Positions 16,929-25,667 are shown, counted from the first letter of the stretch. The stretch is DNA of 59,135 nt from Chloroflexota bacterium (GCA_016866215.1 VGNE01000020.1:1-59135), one strand, 5' to 3'. The notes: generated from the sequence alone by a model not told the origin. Numbers and translations are program-made.

Positions 16929-18029
16929 ATGTCCCTTGCGCGCCGTAACCTCTTTCAAGACAAAACCCGACTGGCATTGAGCATCGGCGGAGTGGCATTG
17001 GCTGTCATGTTGATCCTTATACTCAAAGGCTTTCTGACCGGGATGAATCGCCAGATCACTTCGTACATAGACAATTCACCCGGCTCAATCATCCTGGCTC
17101 AGGAAGATGTGGTCAATCTGCTCGGGGCAACCTCCTTGCTGCCAGAGGGAATCATTCAGAAAGCAGAAACAATTCGAGGCGTGGACGAAGCGATCCCGAT
17201 CCTCTCGCAGTTTGTCATTCTCGACCTGCATGAAAAAAAACAACCTGCATACATGATCGGATATGATCCGAAGCTGGGCGGCGGGCCATGGGAACTGATC
17301 TCAGGAAGTGAGCCGCGCTCGAAACGAGAAATAGTCTTTGATCGTATTTTCGCTGACCGCCATGATCTAAAACTTGGAGATGAGGTCGAAGTGATGGGAA
17401 AAGATTTCACCATCGTCGGTTTGTCGAGCGGCACTACTTCTTGGATGACCAGTTTTTTCTTTGTTCGTAAACAAGATGCAGAGGATTTACTGCTGGCTCC
17501 GAATGCGACCAGCTTTCTTCTGCTGACAACCTCGGACGGCGCAAGTTTGGATGACATCCTTCGGCGATTAAACAATATATCCGGGGTCAACGCGCTCACC
17601 AAGAAGGATATGTCCGCTAATGACATCATTTTGTTCGCCAATATTTTCTCGGCGCCGCTCAAGCTGATGGTCGGCATTGCCTTTCTGGTTGGGACGATGA
17701 TCGTTGGGTTGATCATCTACACCGCCACGGTTGAGCGTCAACGCGAGTATGGCGTCATCAAAGCCATCGGAGCGAAGAATCGCTTTCTCTATCAAATCGT
17801 GGTGACGCAGGCGTTGTTCGCATCGATAGCCGGATCAGCGCTCGGTATCTTGCTGGCGAACGGCGCGGCTCAATGGATTATGTCTGCCCGACCTCAATTC
17901 CTGATTGTCTTTGATCCTGTGGATAGCGTGCAGGCGTTGCTTGCCGGCCTGGGCATGGCGCTGATCGCCTCCATCTTCCCGACCCGCGTGATGGCCGGTC
18001 TTGCGCCGGCGGAGGTCTTCCGCAAATGA
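16929..18029 (+). CDS. FtsX-type ABC permease (DevC/MacB-like), subunit 1
   Basis: 366 aa from the ATG at 16929 with GAAAGGA upstream. One N-terminal helix is followed by a large extracytoplasmic MacB-like domain and three C-terminal helices with YGVIKAIGAKNRFLYQ. It overlaps the next permease by 4 bp (ATGA), and the two are clear paralogs of equal size (shared RNLFQ(D/N)K near the start). Together with the ATPase at 19142 they form one transporter, probably a heterodimeric DevC-like exporter. Confidence 0.9.
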   Translation: MSLARRNLFQDKTRLALSIGGVALAVMLILILKGFLTGMNRQITSYIDNSPGSIILAQEDVVNLLGATSLLPEGIIQKAETIRGVDEAIPILSQFVILDLHEKKQPAYMIGYDPKLGGGPWELISGSEPRSKREIVFDRIFADRHDLKLGDEVEVMGKDFTIVGLSSGTTSWMTSFFFVRKQDAEDLLLAPNATSFLLLTTSDGASLDDILRRLNNISGVNALTKKDMSANDIILFANIFSAPLKLMVGIAFLVGTMIVGLIIYTATVERQREYGVIKAIGAKNRFLYQIVVTQALFASIAGSALGILLANGAAQWIMSARPQFLIVFDPVDSVQALLAGLGMALIASIFPTRVMAGLAPAEVFRK

Positions 18030-19138
18030 TCAGGCTGGCGTTCCGCAACCTTTTTCAGAACAAGGTCCGTCTGGTCATCTCCGTCGGCGGAGTAGCCCTG
18101 GCATTGCTGCTCATCCTTTCGCTGGATGCCATTTTTACCGGCGTCGAACGGCAGGTCACAGCTTACATTGAATACAGTGGCGCAGATATTTGGGTCTCGC
18201 AGGCTGATGTGCGCAACATGCACATGGCCTCTTCGTCGTTGCCAGATTCCGTTGCAAGGAAAGTAAAGTTCGTTCCCGGCGTTGCCTCGGTCTCGCCCAT
18301 CCTATATCTGACGAACAACGTGGTGGCGGGCGATGAAAGAAATCTGGCATACATTATCGGCTTGCCGGAAAATACTGAACTCGGCGGTCCTTGGGATATC
18401 TCATCCGGGCGAAGTCTGCCCGCTGAAGGTGAAGCGATCATCAACCGCGGTGTTGCTGAGAAATCCGGTATCGCATTGGGTGATGAGGTCGAGATTCTCG
18501 GTGATGAATTCAAAGTAACGGGTTTTTCTGAAGGAACGGCAAGCCTGGTCAACTCGGTGGCTTTCATATCAATGAAAGATTTTGAAGAGATGCGCGGCAG
18601 TTACGATACCATCAGCTTCCTGCTCGTGAAGGTGAGCGATGGAGAATCTCCAGAAGCTGTGGCTGCCCGCATCCAGACTCAGGTCAGGGATGTCACCGCC
18701 CAGACAAGAAACGACTTTGCCGCGCAGGAGCGTCAGGTAATCAAGGACATGAGCACGGATGTGATCACCATCATGAATCTGATTGGCTTTCTCATTGGGT
18801 TGGCGGTGATGGCGTTGACCGTATACACATCCACGCTCTCGCGCCGACGGGAATATGGCATGTTGAAAGCGCTCGGCGCGCGCAATACCGATCTCTACCT
18901 GACGGTGCTGGCGCAGGCGATACTAAGCGTGATTCTGGGTTTTCTTTTTGGGTTGGCTCTCACGCTTCTGCTGACTATTGTGATTCCCATCTTTGGCTCA
19001 AACCTGGTTCTTGAAGTCAGCCGTATCTCGTTGCTCAAGGTAGGCAGCGTTTCCCTGGTGATTGCCGCGATTTCAGCGATGCTTCCCATTCGTCAGATCG
19101 CCGGATTGGATCCGGCCATGGTATTTCGAGGCAGGTAA
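18026..19138 (+). CDS. FtsX-type ABC permease (DevC/MacB-like), subunit 2
   Basis: 370 aa. The start overlaps the stop of the previous permease by 4 bp. The architecture is the same: an N-terminal helix, an extracytoplasmic domain with GGPWDISSGRSLPAEGE, and three C-terminal helices with YGMLKALGARNTDLYL. The ATPase gene begins 4 bp downstream. Two non-identical permease halves plus one ATPase is the usual plan of DevBCA-like exporters. No membrane-fusion protein (DevB) is seen here, which fits a single-membrane envelope. Confidence 0.9.
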   Translation: MIRLAFRNLFQNKVRLVISVGGVALALLLILSLDAIFTGVERQVTAYIEYSGADIWVSQADVRNMHMASSSLPDSVARKVKFVPGVASVSPILYLTNNVVAGDERNLAYIIGLPENTELGGPWDISSGRSLPAEGEAIINRGVAEKSGIALGDEVEILGDEFKVTGFSEGTASLVNSVAFISMKDFEEMRGSYDTISFLLVKVSDGESPEAVAARIQTQVRDVTAQTRNDFAAQERQVIKDMSTDVITIMNLIGFLIGLAVMALTVYTSTLSRRREYGMLKALGARNTDLYLTVLAQAILSVILGFLFGLALTLLLTIVIPIFGSNLVLEVSRISLLKVGSVSLVIAAISAMLPIRQIAGLDPAMVFRGR

Positions 19139-19141
19139 AAA

Positions 19142-20011
19142 ATGACAAACTCTTCTTCTCAAGACGAGACTTTGCAAATCGCCCACGTCACCAAACGTTA
19201 CGGTTCCGGTTCAACCGAAGTGACTGCCGTACATGACGTGTCTTTAACTGTTAGCCCGGGTGAAATCATACTCATCATGGGTCCCTCAGGTTCAGGCAAG
19301 ACCACCCTGCTCTCCATGCTCGGCGCGCTGCTCAAGCCGACCGAAGGCGCGATCCAATTGAACGGCACAATCATCAGCGCGCTGGCGGAAAACCGCCTGC
19401 CCGATATTCGCCTCAAGCAATTCGGTTTTATCTTTCAGGATTTCAACCTGCTCTCGGCGCTGACCGCATTGGAGAACGTTGCCATTGTATCGGAACTCGC
19501 GGGATTCAAATCTGGTGAGGCGCGACGAAAAGCCGCCTCACTCCTGACCGAACTGGGGCTCGGCGAACGGTTGAATTTTCTACCCGAAAAATTATCGGGA
19601 GGCGAAAAACAACGCGTCGCCATCGCCCGCGCCCTGATCAACGACCCGGCCCTGATCCTGGCTGACGAACCCACCGCCAACCTGGACTCGAAGATCGGTC
19701 ACGAGATCATGCGCCTGCTGCGGCGCATCGCCAAAGAGCAGGGACGCAGTGTCGTCATTGTCTCACACGACCAGCGCATCAAAGACATCGCCGACCGCGT
19801 ATTGTGGCTCGAGGATGGAGAGTTCAAGGAAACGGTCACCATGGCGATTGACCCGGTCTGCGGCATGTCGGTCGAACGCGAGAAGGCGGTCAGCGCTGAA
19901 TGGGAGGGAGAGATTTTTTACTTCTGCGCGCGCGGCTGCCGGGATGAATTTTTGAACGATCCACAGAAGTTTCTTCTTACGGCTTCGCAGGAGTCTTCAA
20001 AAAAGATTTAA
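19142..20011 (+). CDS. ABC transporter ATPase with fused C-terminal YHS domain
   Basis: 289 aa. Residues about 10-228 form a normal MacB/LolD-type ATPase: Walker [11 protein letters not shown], signature [15 protein letters not shown], Walker [11 protein letters not shown] and the switch His in VIVSHD. From residue 234 on a complete YHS domain follows in frame, opening with [11 protein letters not shown] and including [12 protein letters not shown], with all expected Cys residues. The fusion suggests metal binding by the cytoplasmic ATPase subunit, so the exporter may be metal-gated or metal-linked (inference). An internal ATG at 19841 could in principle also start a separate YHS product. Confidence 0.93.
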   Translation: MTNSSSQDETLQIAHVTKRYGSGSTEVTAVHDVSLTVSPGEIILIMGPSGSGKTTLLSMLGALLKPTEGAIQLNGTIISALAENRLPDIRLKQFGFIFQDFNLLSALTALENVAIVSELAGFKSGEARRKAASLLTELGLGERLNFLPEKLSGGEKQRVAIARALINDPALILADEPTANLDSKIGHEIMRLLRRIAKEQGRSVVIVSHDQRIKDIADRVLWLEDGEFKETVTMAIDPVCGMSVEREKAVSAEWEGEIFYFCARGCRDEFLNDPQKFLLTASQESSKKI

Positions 20012-20041
20012 GTTTCAATCCGAGATCATACGCAACCCCGT

Positions 20042-20080
20042 GCGCCATTTTGCTTATTCGTCTGAGTAGCAAAATGGCGC
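20042..20080. terminator. Stem-loop after the ABC-YHS operon
   Basis: Arms GCGCCATTTTGC (20042-20053) and GCAAAATGGCGC (20069-20080) pair perfectly over 12 bp with a 15-nt loop. There is no T tract, so termination strength is uncertain. Confidence 0.5.
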
Positions 20081-20191
20081 TGGTGATTCGTTTGCTGAGG
20101 CAATATCATCAAGCGAAGAACCATCAAGCCAAATGCGATCCACCATAAAGCCATTCTTCCATCAATTTCAACAACAAATACAAAGAACAAA

Positions 20192-21199
20192 ATGAAGCGT
20201 ACATTCAACATAATTTTGGTTGTTGGCTGTGTTATGTCCATCGCGGCCGCCTTTGTCATTTCAGTAAAGCCAGCGGGGACAACCGCCGCACCGACCGCCC
20301 TGATTGAGACGGCTGTCCTGCCTTCTCTACCACCGTTGAATACAAATCCCCCGGCCTCATTACAAGACACTGGAATTACACGGCACATACAATTGAAAAC
20401 CATCATCCCGGAACGAACCAAAAACAAGGTAACTGAATATGTTGTACGAAGGGGCGATTCGCTTTGGTCAATTGGCCAACAGTTCGACTTGGAGCCAGAG
20501 ACAATCTTGTGGGGCAATGAGAAGTTAAACGGAGCGGCAGGTATTCTAAAAATTGGTGATACCTTGAATGTCCTGCCGGTGGATGGCGTGCTTCATACGG
20601 TGCAGGATGGGGATACGCTCGAAAAGCTCCAGGAACTTCACGGGACACCAGTTGAGGAAATCTTTGAATTCTTAGGTAATAACTTCGATCTGACACAACC
20701 TCCGGAACTGACCATTGGCCAGCAGATCATCATTCCTAATGGATACAGTCCTATTTTCTGGTCGGAGGCGCGGCCGCCTGGCGCGGCTCAGACAGGATCA
20801 AGTGGAGGTTATCCCAGTGATGTTCCAAATCTTGGAACAGGCTACTTTATTTGGCCGGTCAACGGGTATACTCTTACTCAGGAATACTGGAGCGGCCACC
20901 CCGGGCTTGATCTGGCCACCGACTTCCGACAGCCGATTTTCGCCTCTGACAGCGGCACAGTGGTTTTCTCGGGCTGGGATGACACCGGGTATGGCGTTAT
21001 GGTGATCATTGACCATGGCAATGGGTATCGAACCTACTATTCCCACAATGAGGCCAATCTGGTCAGTGCAGGGCAAACTGTCGCGAAAGGACAACAGATT
21101 GCCGAATCCGGCAGCACAGGCAATTCGACCGGTGACCATGTCGACTTCCGCATCCTTCTAAACGGCGCCTTCCAGAATCCGTTGGCCTATTTGCCATGA
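20192..21199 (+). CDS. Secreted LysM / M23 peptidase
   Basis: 335 aa. An N-terminal membrane segment (about residues 5-27) is followed by a Pro/Thr-rich linker, two LysM units (EYVVRRGDSLWSIGQQFD and HTVQDGDTLEKLQELHG) and a C-terminal M23 domain. The zinc and active-site residues are in HPGLDLATD, DHGNGYRTYYSHNE and STGDHVDFRIL. The last has His-Val-Asp where many members have His-Leu-His, so the catalytic state is worth checking. It resembles the protein at 27023-28237 throughout. It stands between the ABC-YHS operon and a methyltransferase gene. Confidence 0.9.
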   Translation: MKRTFNIILVVGCVMSIAAAFVISVKPAGTTAAPTALIETAVLPSLPPLNTNPPASLQDTGITRHIQLKTIIPERTKNKVTEYVVRRGDSLWSIGQQFDLEPETILWGNEKLNGAAGILKIGDTLNVLPVDGVLHTVQDGDTLEKLQELHGTPVEEIFEFLGNNFDLTQPPELTIGQQIIIPNGYSPIFWSEARPPGAAQTGSSGGYPSDVPNLGTGYFIWPVNGYTLTQEYWSGHPGLDLATDFRQPIFASDSGTVVFSGWDDTGYGVMVIIDHGNGYRTYYSHNEANLVSAGQTVAKGQQIAESGSTGNSTGDHVDFRILLNGAFQNPLAYLP

Positions 21200-21227
21200 C
21201 TAAAGCAATGAAATAGATATTATCCAA

Positions 21228-21887
21228 ATGATTTCCATCTCTTCTTCGACACCTGACTCCTCTGCTACAGACGCAACACGTCGCCGTTATCAACGTCTCT
21301 CTCCATTTTACGATGCAATGGAAGGATTGGCTGAGCGGCGTTATCGCCCCTGGCGCACAAAATTATGGTCACAAGTACCAGGCTTGCGTGTCCTTGAAGT
21401 CGGTATTGGAACCGGCAAGAATATGCAGTTTTACCCTCCTGGCATTTCGATTACCGGTATTGATCTTACACCCGGCATGTTGCAACGCGCAAAAAAACGA
21501 GCCGGCAATTTGCGATTAAGGTCAAGGGTCGAGCTTCATCTCGGTGATGTTCAACAATTGGATTTCCCGAATGGTAAGTTTGATTCAGCCGTTGCCACCT
21601 TTGTTTTCTGCTCAGTACCTGACCCGGTGCTTGGTTTGTGTGAACTCAAGCGCGTGGTGAAACCCGGCGGAAGAGTTCTGCTCCTCGAACACATGCGCTC
21701 TCCTCACCCCATTATGGGAGCCGTGATGGATTTTCTCAATCCGCTAATTGTGCGAATGATGGGCGCAAACATTAATCGCCAGACAGTGGAAAATGTACGC
21801 AAGGCCGGGCTGGAGATCGAGCAGGTTGAAGATTTGGGAGCGGGCGGAATCTTCAACCTGATTGCGGCCCGTGTCCCCTCAAAATAA
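21228..21887 (+). CDS. Class I SAM-dependent methyltransferase
   Basis: 219 aa. The SAM-binding motif is VLEVGIGTGKNMQFY, then GIDLTPGMLQRAKK, and a late KRVVKPGGRVLLLEHMRSP motif. It resembles phospholipid N-methyltransferases and UbiE-like enzymes; the HMRSPHP segment is common in phosphatidylethanolamine N-methyltransferase-like members. The substrate is not certain. Its 3' end overlaps the possible extended start of the next gene, so the two are closely packed. Confidence 0.86.
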   Translation: MISISSSTPDSSATDATRRRYQRLSPFYDAMEGLAERRYRPWRTKLWSQVPGLRVLEVGIGTGKNMQFYPPGISITGIDLTPGMLQRAKKRAGNLRLRSRVELHLGDVQQLDFPNGKFDSAVATFVFCSVPDPVLGLCELKRVVKPGGRVLLLEHMRSPHPIMGAVMDFLNPLIVRMMGANINRQTVENVRKAGLEIEQVEDLGAGGIFNLIAARVPSK

Positions 21888-21909
21888 ATCTGGTTTGAGC
21901 AGGCGATCT

Positions 21910-22947
21910 ATGACTCATCTCTCACGACGCGATTTTCTTAAACTGAGTGCTTCGACTTTTACAGGTCTGGCATTTTCTCCATTCCTGCCTGATCTAGGAA
22001 CTTTCGATGGTACAGAAAAGGTACGCGTGGCGACCAGTTCAGTCAGCGTCTACAGCGCTCCAAATGATCAGAGTCAGATCGTCGGACAATGGTTCAGAGA
22101 TGAGTTGGTAAACATCTATGAAGAGGTAAACTCTGGCACACCGGCTTACAATCCAATCTGGTATCGTGTCTGGGGCGGATATGTGCATCGCGGGCGCCTG
22201 CAAAAGGTCAAAGTTCTTTTCAATGAACCACTGAAATCCTTCCCCGAAGGGACGCAGCAACTGGCTGAACTGACCGTGCCTTATACTCAGGCCATGCGTT
22301 TTACAAAAACCTACGGCTGGCAGCCAAACTTGCGGCTTTACTATGGGACGGTGCATTGGATGGATGGGATTGATGAAGGTCCCGATGGTCAGCCTTGGTA
22401 CCGCATTCTCGATGAATTGGTCAAATTTCCCTATCACGTCCCGGCTAGCCACTTACGCCCGATCCCGTTCGAGGAATGGGCTGCCATTGCTCCGGATGTG
22501 CCGCTCGAAAACAAACGCATTGAAGTCAACCTAAGCACCCAGGTCTTAACCGCATACGAGTATGACAAAAACGTATTTCAAACCACCATTTCTTCCGGCA
22601 TCCCGTCTGGGCGGCCCAGCCCAAAGGAACTCTCGACCAAAACCCCTAGCGGTGAGTTTCGTATTTTATCGAAATATCCCTCCAAGCACATGGGCAATGG
22701 AAACTTGTTTGCCGGCATTGAAGATTATGAATTGCCTGGCGTCCCCTGGACGAGTTTCTTTACCGGAACGGGAGTTGCTTTTCACGGGACGTACTGGCAC
22801 GATAACTTCGGCATACCGATGAGCCGCGGCTGTGTCAACATGCGCATCGAAGAAGCAAAATGGCTGTTCCGTTGGGCGCGCCCATTTCACAAGTTTGACC
22901 GTATCTATACCACCGGTTACGGGACGCTGGTGATGATTACTCCCTAA
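21910..22947 (+). CDS. Tat-exported L,D-transpeptidase (YkuD) with SH3-like region
   Basis: 345 aa from the ATG at 21910, which directly precedes the twin-arginine signal (THLSRRDFLKLSASTFTG); an in-frame extension to 21862 would bury the signal. An SH3-like region follows, then the YkuD domain with FHGTYWHDNFG and SRGCVNMR, including the catalytic Cys. It is a paralog of the protein at 3193-4233 (same length and domain order). It cross-links or modifies peptidoglycan outside the membrane. Confidence 0.92.
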   Translation: MTHLSRRDFLKLSASTFTGLAFSPFLPDLGTFDGTEKVRVATSSVSVYSAPNDQSQIVGQWFRDELVNIYEEVNSGTPAYNPIWYRVWGGYVHRGRLQKVKVLFNEPLKSFPEGTQQLAELTVPYTQAMRFTKTYGWQPNLRLYYGTVHWMDGIDEGPDGQPWYRILDELVKFPYHVPASHLRPIPFEEWAAIAPDVPLENKRIEVNLSTQVLTAYEYDKNVFQTTISSGIPSGRPSPKELSTKTPSGEFRILSKYPSKHMGNGNLFAGIEDYELPGVPWTSFFTGTGVAFHGTYWHDNFGIPMSRGCVNMRIEEAKWLFRWARPFHKFDRIYTTGYGTLVMITP

Positions 22948-23083
22948 ATCATTAAACCCAACATATCGAAGCAGCGGGCGAATAATGGTTTTTCCCAATT
23001 CTATTGCGTAAATGATCCATTCAAGCGGGATATTTAAAGTGACATTTGTCATAAGCCATTTTGCTCATGCATCTATCTACTAT

Positions 23084-23102
23084 CCCACACTATAATTGTG
23101 GG
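23084..23102. promoter_or_regulatory. Palindrome centred on a TATAAT box upstream of the selenoprotein candidate
   Basis: CCCACA and TGTGGG flank CTATAAT. The central TATAAT is a good -10 box for the gene starting at 23159, though no clear -35 box is placed 17 bp upstream. A second palindrome, TGACATTTGTCA, lies at 23040-23051. Both could be operators. Confidence 0.4.
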
Positions 23103-23158
23103 CAATCTGGTCGGCAGGAAAATTATTCTAGGCAGAGCATTGTTAATAAAGAGGTTTG

Positions 23159-23623
23159 ATGAGCAAAAAACATAAGAGACAAAAACAAAGAAAGAATTTC
23201 CCCTGGCCGCTTGTTGTATTTGGCGGAATCCTGTTAATCCTTGCCGCATTTTTCTTCACCAATCAAGGCGGCGGGGATGGCGGTGGGACTCCCTCCATCG
23301 CGGTGGATCAGCAAAAGATTGAGTATGGCGACCAAAAGTTCGGCACTAACCTGACTTTCGCCATCAAAGTCACCAACACGGGTGATGGTACGTTGCGCTT
23401 CAAAGAAGAACCGTATATCGAAGTCCTGGAGGGGTGCTGACCTCCTCAATTAACCATCGGTTCGATGGTACTCAAGCCTGGTGAAAGCACAATCGTTGAA
23501 TCTGCCGTCTTCATGATGCACGAAGGCATGGACGGTCCGCACAACTTCGGGGTTCATCTCAAAACGAACGATCCTGCAAATCCTGATCTGGTCGTGAATG
23601 TGCTGTCAAACTGGATACCTTAA
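23159..23623 (+). CDS. Candidate selenoprotein: membrane-anchored DUF1573-like protein with in-frame UGA (Sec94)
   Basis: The ATG at 23159 (AAGAGG upstream) opens 93 codons ending in EVLEGC, then TGA at 23438-23440, then 60 more codons in the same frame to TAA at 23621. The downstream part (PPQLTIGSMVLKPGEST, later MMHEGMDGPHNFGVHLKTND) is coherent protein. It completes an Ig-like DUF1573-type domain with the typical KTNDPANPD strand. A cytoplasmic basic N-terminus and one helix (about 15-35) put the domain outside. The TGA codon sits in Cys-TGA-Pro-Pro, where a redox Cys would be expected, giving a Cys-Sec pair. Support: the SECIS-like hairpin at 23453-23469 and selB at 29923-31818. A nonsense mutation is the alternative. 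Confidence 0.82.
23453..23469 (+). promoter_or_regulatory. Bacterial SECIS-like hairpin
   Basis: ACCATC (23453-23458) and GATGGT (23464-23469) pair perfectly around the loop GGTTC. The loop begins 18 nt after the in-frame TGA, close to the spacing of the E. coli fdhF element (from memory), and starts with GG as SelB-binding apical loops usually do. It is coding sequence at the same time (TIGSM). Confidence 0.65.
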
Positions 23624-23639
23624 ATAAAACGATGAATCA

Positions 23640-23674
23640 AAACAGCGGCGCATATTTATTACGCGCCGCTGTTT
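23640..23674. terminator. Bidirectional terminator between converging genes
   Basis: AAACAGCGGCGC (23640-23651) and GCGCCGCTGTTT (23663-23674) form a perfect 12-bp stem with T-rich flanks on both strands. It sits exactly between the selenoprotein candidate (plus) and the sensor kinase (minus). Confidence 0.8.
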
Positions 23675-24820
23675 CTATTTCGCAATCGGTAATGTGAAAG
23701 TGAAGGTACTCCCCTTTCCATCACCTGCCGACTCCACCCAAAGGTGCCCACCTTGCGCTTCGACAAGGGCGCGTGCAATCGTCAGGCCGATGCCGCTTCC
23801 GCCACCACTTTGACGTGAGCGCGATTTATCCACGCGGTAGAAGCGGTCGAAAATATGAGAAAGATGTTTGGGTGGAATGCCAATGCCCGAATCGCGGACA
23901 GCGATCTGAATTTCATCCCCAATTCGTTTCGCATTGATAGTAACCCGTCCGCCTTCTGGTGTATATTGCAAGGCGTTGCCTGTCAGATTCGTCAACACCT
24001 GCACGGCGCGGTCCTCATCGGCGAGGACATGCGGAAGGTCGGGAGCCAGTTCGAGGTCCAGAGCGATGCGTTTGGATTTGAAATGAGGGGCGAGTCGTTT
24101 GTTCACAGTCTGCACAAGGGTGGAAACATACAAAGATTGGATTTCCAGTTTATATGCGTGAGCCTCAACGCGGCTGAGTTCCTGCAGGTCATCCACGAGG
24201 CGATTGAGGCGATCCGCCTCGGCGTGAATTTGTTGATAGGTTTCATGGGTGGCGGGCAGAACGCCATCCATCAAGCCCTCCATCGAGCCTTTGATGGCGG
24301 TCAGCGGTGTGCGCAGTTCGTGACTGACATCGCCGATGAGACGGCGGCGCATGGATTCAATTTGATTCAGTTTTTCAGCCATTTGGTTGAAATACAATGC
24401 GAGCTGTGCGAGTTCATCTTTGCCATTCACTTGCACGCGTTCATCGTAATGTCCTTCTGAGATGCGCTGTGTAGCAAGCGACATGGCTTGTATGGGTGCA
24501 ATCACACTGCGGCTGAGAAACAGACTGAATGCGATAGCCACAATCATAGCCGCCAGTGCCGCATACGTCAGAGCCTCATTGAAGCTGGCGCGGAAATCAA
24601 CGTACAGTTGTGGCATTGAATTAGAGTTGCCAATTCCCTGGTTACCCATTCCCATGCCCATCCCACCGTCCATCATCCCCATGCCAGACATATGGCGATT
24701 GAAAGATGTCGGCAGGATGAACTGGCTGGCCATGATCAGCACTGCCACACCCACAACGATGATGGCGAGATAAGACAGTAGAAGTTTTGCGCCCAAATGA
24801 CGGCGGAAGTAGTCGGTCAT
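23675..24820 (-). CDS. Sensor histidine kinase with Met-rich extracytoplasmic loop
   Basis: 381 aa. Helix 1 (about 13-35), a short outside loop and helix 2 (about 82-107) are followed by HAMP, HisKA with the phospho-accepting His in SHELRTPLTAIKG, and HATPase with N, G1 and G2 boxes (GNALQYTPEGG, RDSGIGIP, GGGSGIGL). The loop has Met at residues 44, 47, 49, 50, 54, 56, 58 and 69 in a Gly-rich context, like soft-metal binding motifs. A Cu(I) or Ag(I) sensing role is inferred. Its regulator gene lies 15 bp upstream in the same direction. Confidence 0.93.
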   Translation of the reverse strand: MTDYFRRHLGAKLLLSYLAIIVVGVAVLIMASQFILPTSFNRHMSGMGMMDGGMGMGMGNQGIGNSNSMPQLYVDFRASFNEALTYAALAAMIVAIAFSLFLSRSVIAPIQAMSLATQRISEGHYDERVQVNGKDELAQLALYFNQMAEKLNQIESMRRRLIGDVSHELRTPLTAIKGSMEGLMDGVLPATHETYQQIHAEADRLNRLVDDLQELSRVEAHAYKLEIQSLYVSTLVQTVNKRLAPHFKSKRIALDLELAPDLPHVLADEDRAVQVLTNLTGNALQYTPEGGRVTINAKRIGDEIQIAVRDSGIGIPPKHLSHIFDRFYRVDKSRSRQSGGGSGIGLTIARALVEAQGGHLWVESAGDGKGSTFTFTLPIAK

Positions 24821-24835
24821 AATTCCTCACACTGC

Positions 24836-25519
24836 CTAAAGCGGCTCATCTTCAAAGCGGTAGCCCACGCTGCGCACGGTGGCAATCAGATCCTCGCGGC
24901 CCAATTTTTGGCGGACGTGCCCCAGGTGCACATCTACGACGCGTATTTCGCCGAAGTATTCGCCGCCCCAAACTTTTTCGAGTAATTGCTCGCGCGATAA
25001 AACGCGCCCGCGATTTTCAGCCAGCGCTTTTAATAGATCAAATTCGATGGCAGTTAACTCAATCGGATTTTCATCCACGCTGACGGTACGCGCGCCGACG
25101 TCCATTCGCAGATGACGGAAAGACAGCACGCTCATTTCGGACCCCGAGCCTGTTCCCGTTTGAATGCGCCTCAGCGCGGCTTTGACGCGCGCCGTCAACT
25201 CGCGCGGGCTGAATGGTTTCGTCACGTAATCATCCGCCCCGACAGAAAGGCCGACAATCTTATCGGTCTCTTCCGTTTTTGCTGTAAGCAGGATCACGTA
25301 CACTTCTGATTCGCGGCGCAGGCGGGAAAGCAACTCGATCCCATCCATGCCAGGGAGCATGATATCCAAAATAACGAGATCGGGCTTGAAGGCGCGCGCC
25401 GCTTTCAAGCCCGATGATCCATCCAGCGCTGTGAAAATTTCATAGCCTTCGGGCTTCAGATAAGCCGTGACAAGATTCACGATGGATGGTTCGTCATCTA
25501 CAACAAGGATTTTAGCCAT
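24836..25519 (-). CDS. OmpR-family response regulator
   Basis: 227 aa. The receiver domain has VVDDEPSIV, the phospho-acceptor Asp in DLVILDIMLPGMDG and the conserved Lys in DYVTKPFSPREL. The winged-helix output domain ends with VRSVGYRFEDE. It pairs with the Met-rich sensor kinase directly downstream. The likely targets include the Met-rich PepSY gene just upstream (25681-26451), as often seen with metal-responsive systems; this is inferred from position. Confidence 0.95.
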   Translation of the reverse strand: MAKILVVDDEPSIVNLVTAYLKPEGYEIFTALDGSSGLKAARAFKPDLVILDIMLPGMDGIELLSRLRRESEVYVILLTAKTEETDKIVGLSVGADDYVTKPFSPRELTARVKAALRRIQTGTGSGSEMSVLSFRHLRMDVGARTVSVDENPIELTAIEFDLLKALAENRGRVLSREQLLEKVWGGEYFGEIRVVDVHLGHVRQKLGREDLIATVRSVGYRFEDEPL

Positions 25520-25566
25520 AAGAGTTTCTCGATTTGCGATTTAAGGTTTTTGATTTTCAATTAGCG

Positions 25567-25598
25567 ACACCTGCACTTGCGTGCGGTGCAAGTGTTGG
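25567..25598. repeat. Imperfect hairpin upstream of the response regulator gene
   Basis: CACTTGC and GCAAGTG pair around a short loop, with outer CACC/GGTG arms and a two-base mismatch. It lies in the leader or promoter region of the minus-strand regulator gene. Confidence 0.4.
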
Positions 25599-25618
25599 TG
25601 ATATTGTAACAAATGTTG

Positions 25619-25667
25619 GATAAAGAGAACGCGCCGAAAAGCATATCGTCGGCGCGTTCTCTTTATC
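25619..25667 (-). terminator. Strong terminator of the PepSY-like gene
   Basis: Perfect 19-bp arms (25619-25637 and 25649-25667) with an 11-nt loop lie 13 bp beyond the stop of the Met-rich PepSY-like gene. The regulator gene is therefore probably transcribed mainly from its own promoter. Confidence 0.75.

Noticed and set aside
23159-23440. A complete 93-residue gene ending at the TGA
   Set aside because: The frame continues with coherent protein for 60 codons and completes the domain; a short product would end in the middle of a beta-sandwich.
23438-23440. Altered genetic code (TGA as Trp or Gly) in this organism
   Set aside because: Many genes here end at TGA (for example 18027-18029 and 21197-21199), and no other recognised gene has an internal TGA.
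25326-25519. Riboswitch or attenuator in the response regulator leader
   Set aside because: The span is coding for the receiver domain; only the hairpin at 25567-25598 lies in the leader and it matches no known class.
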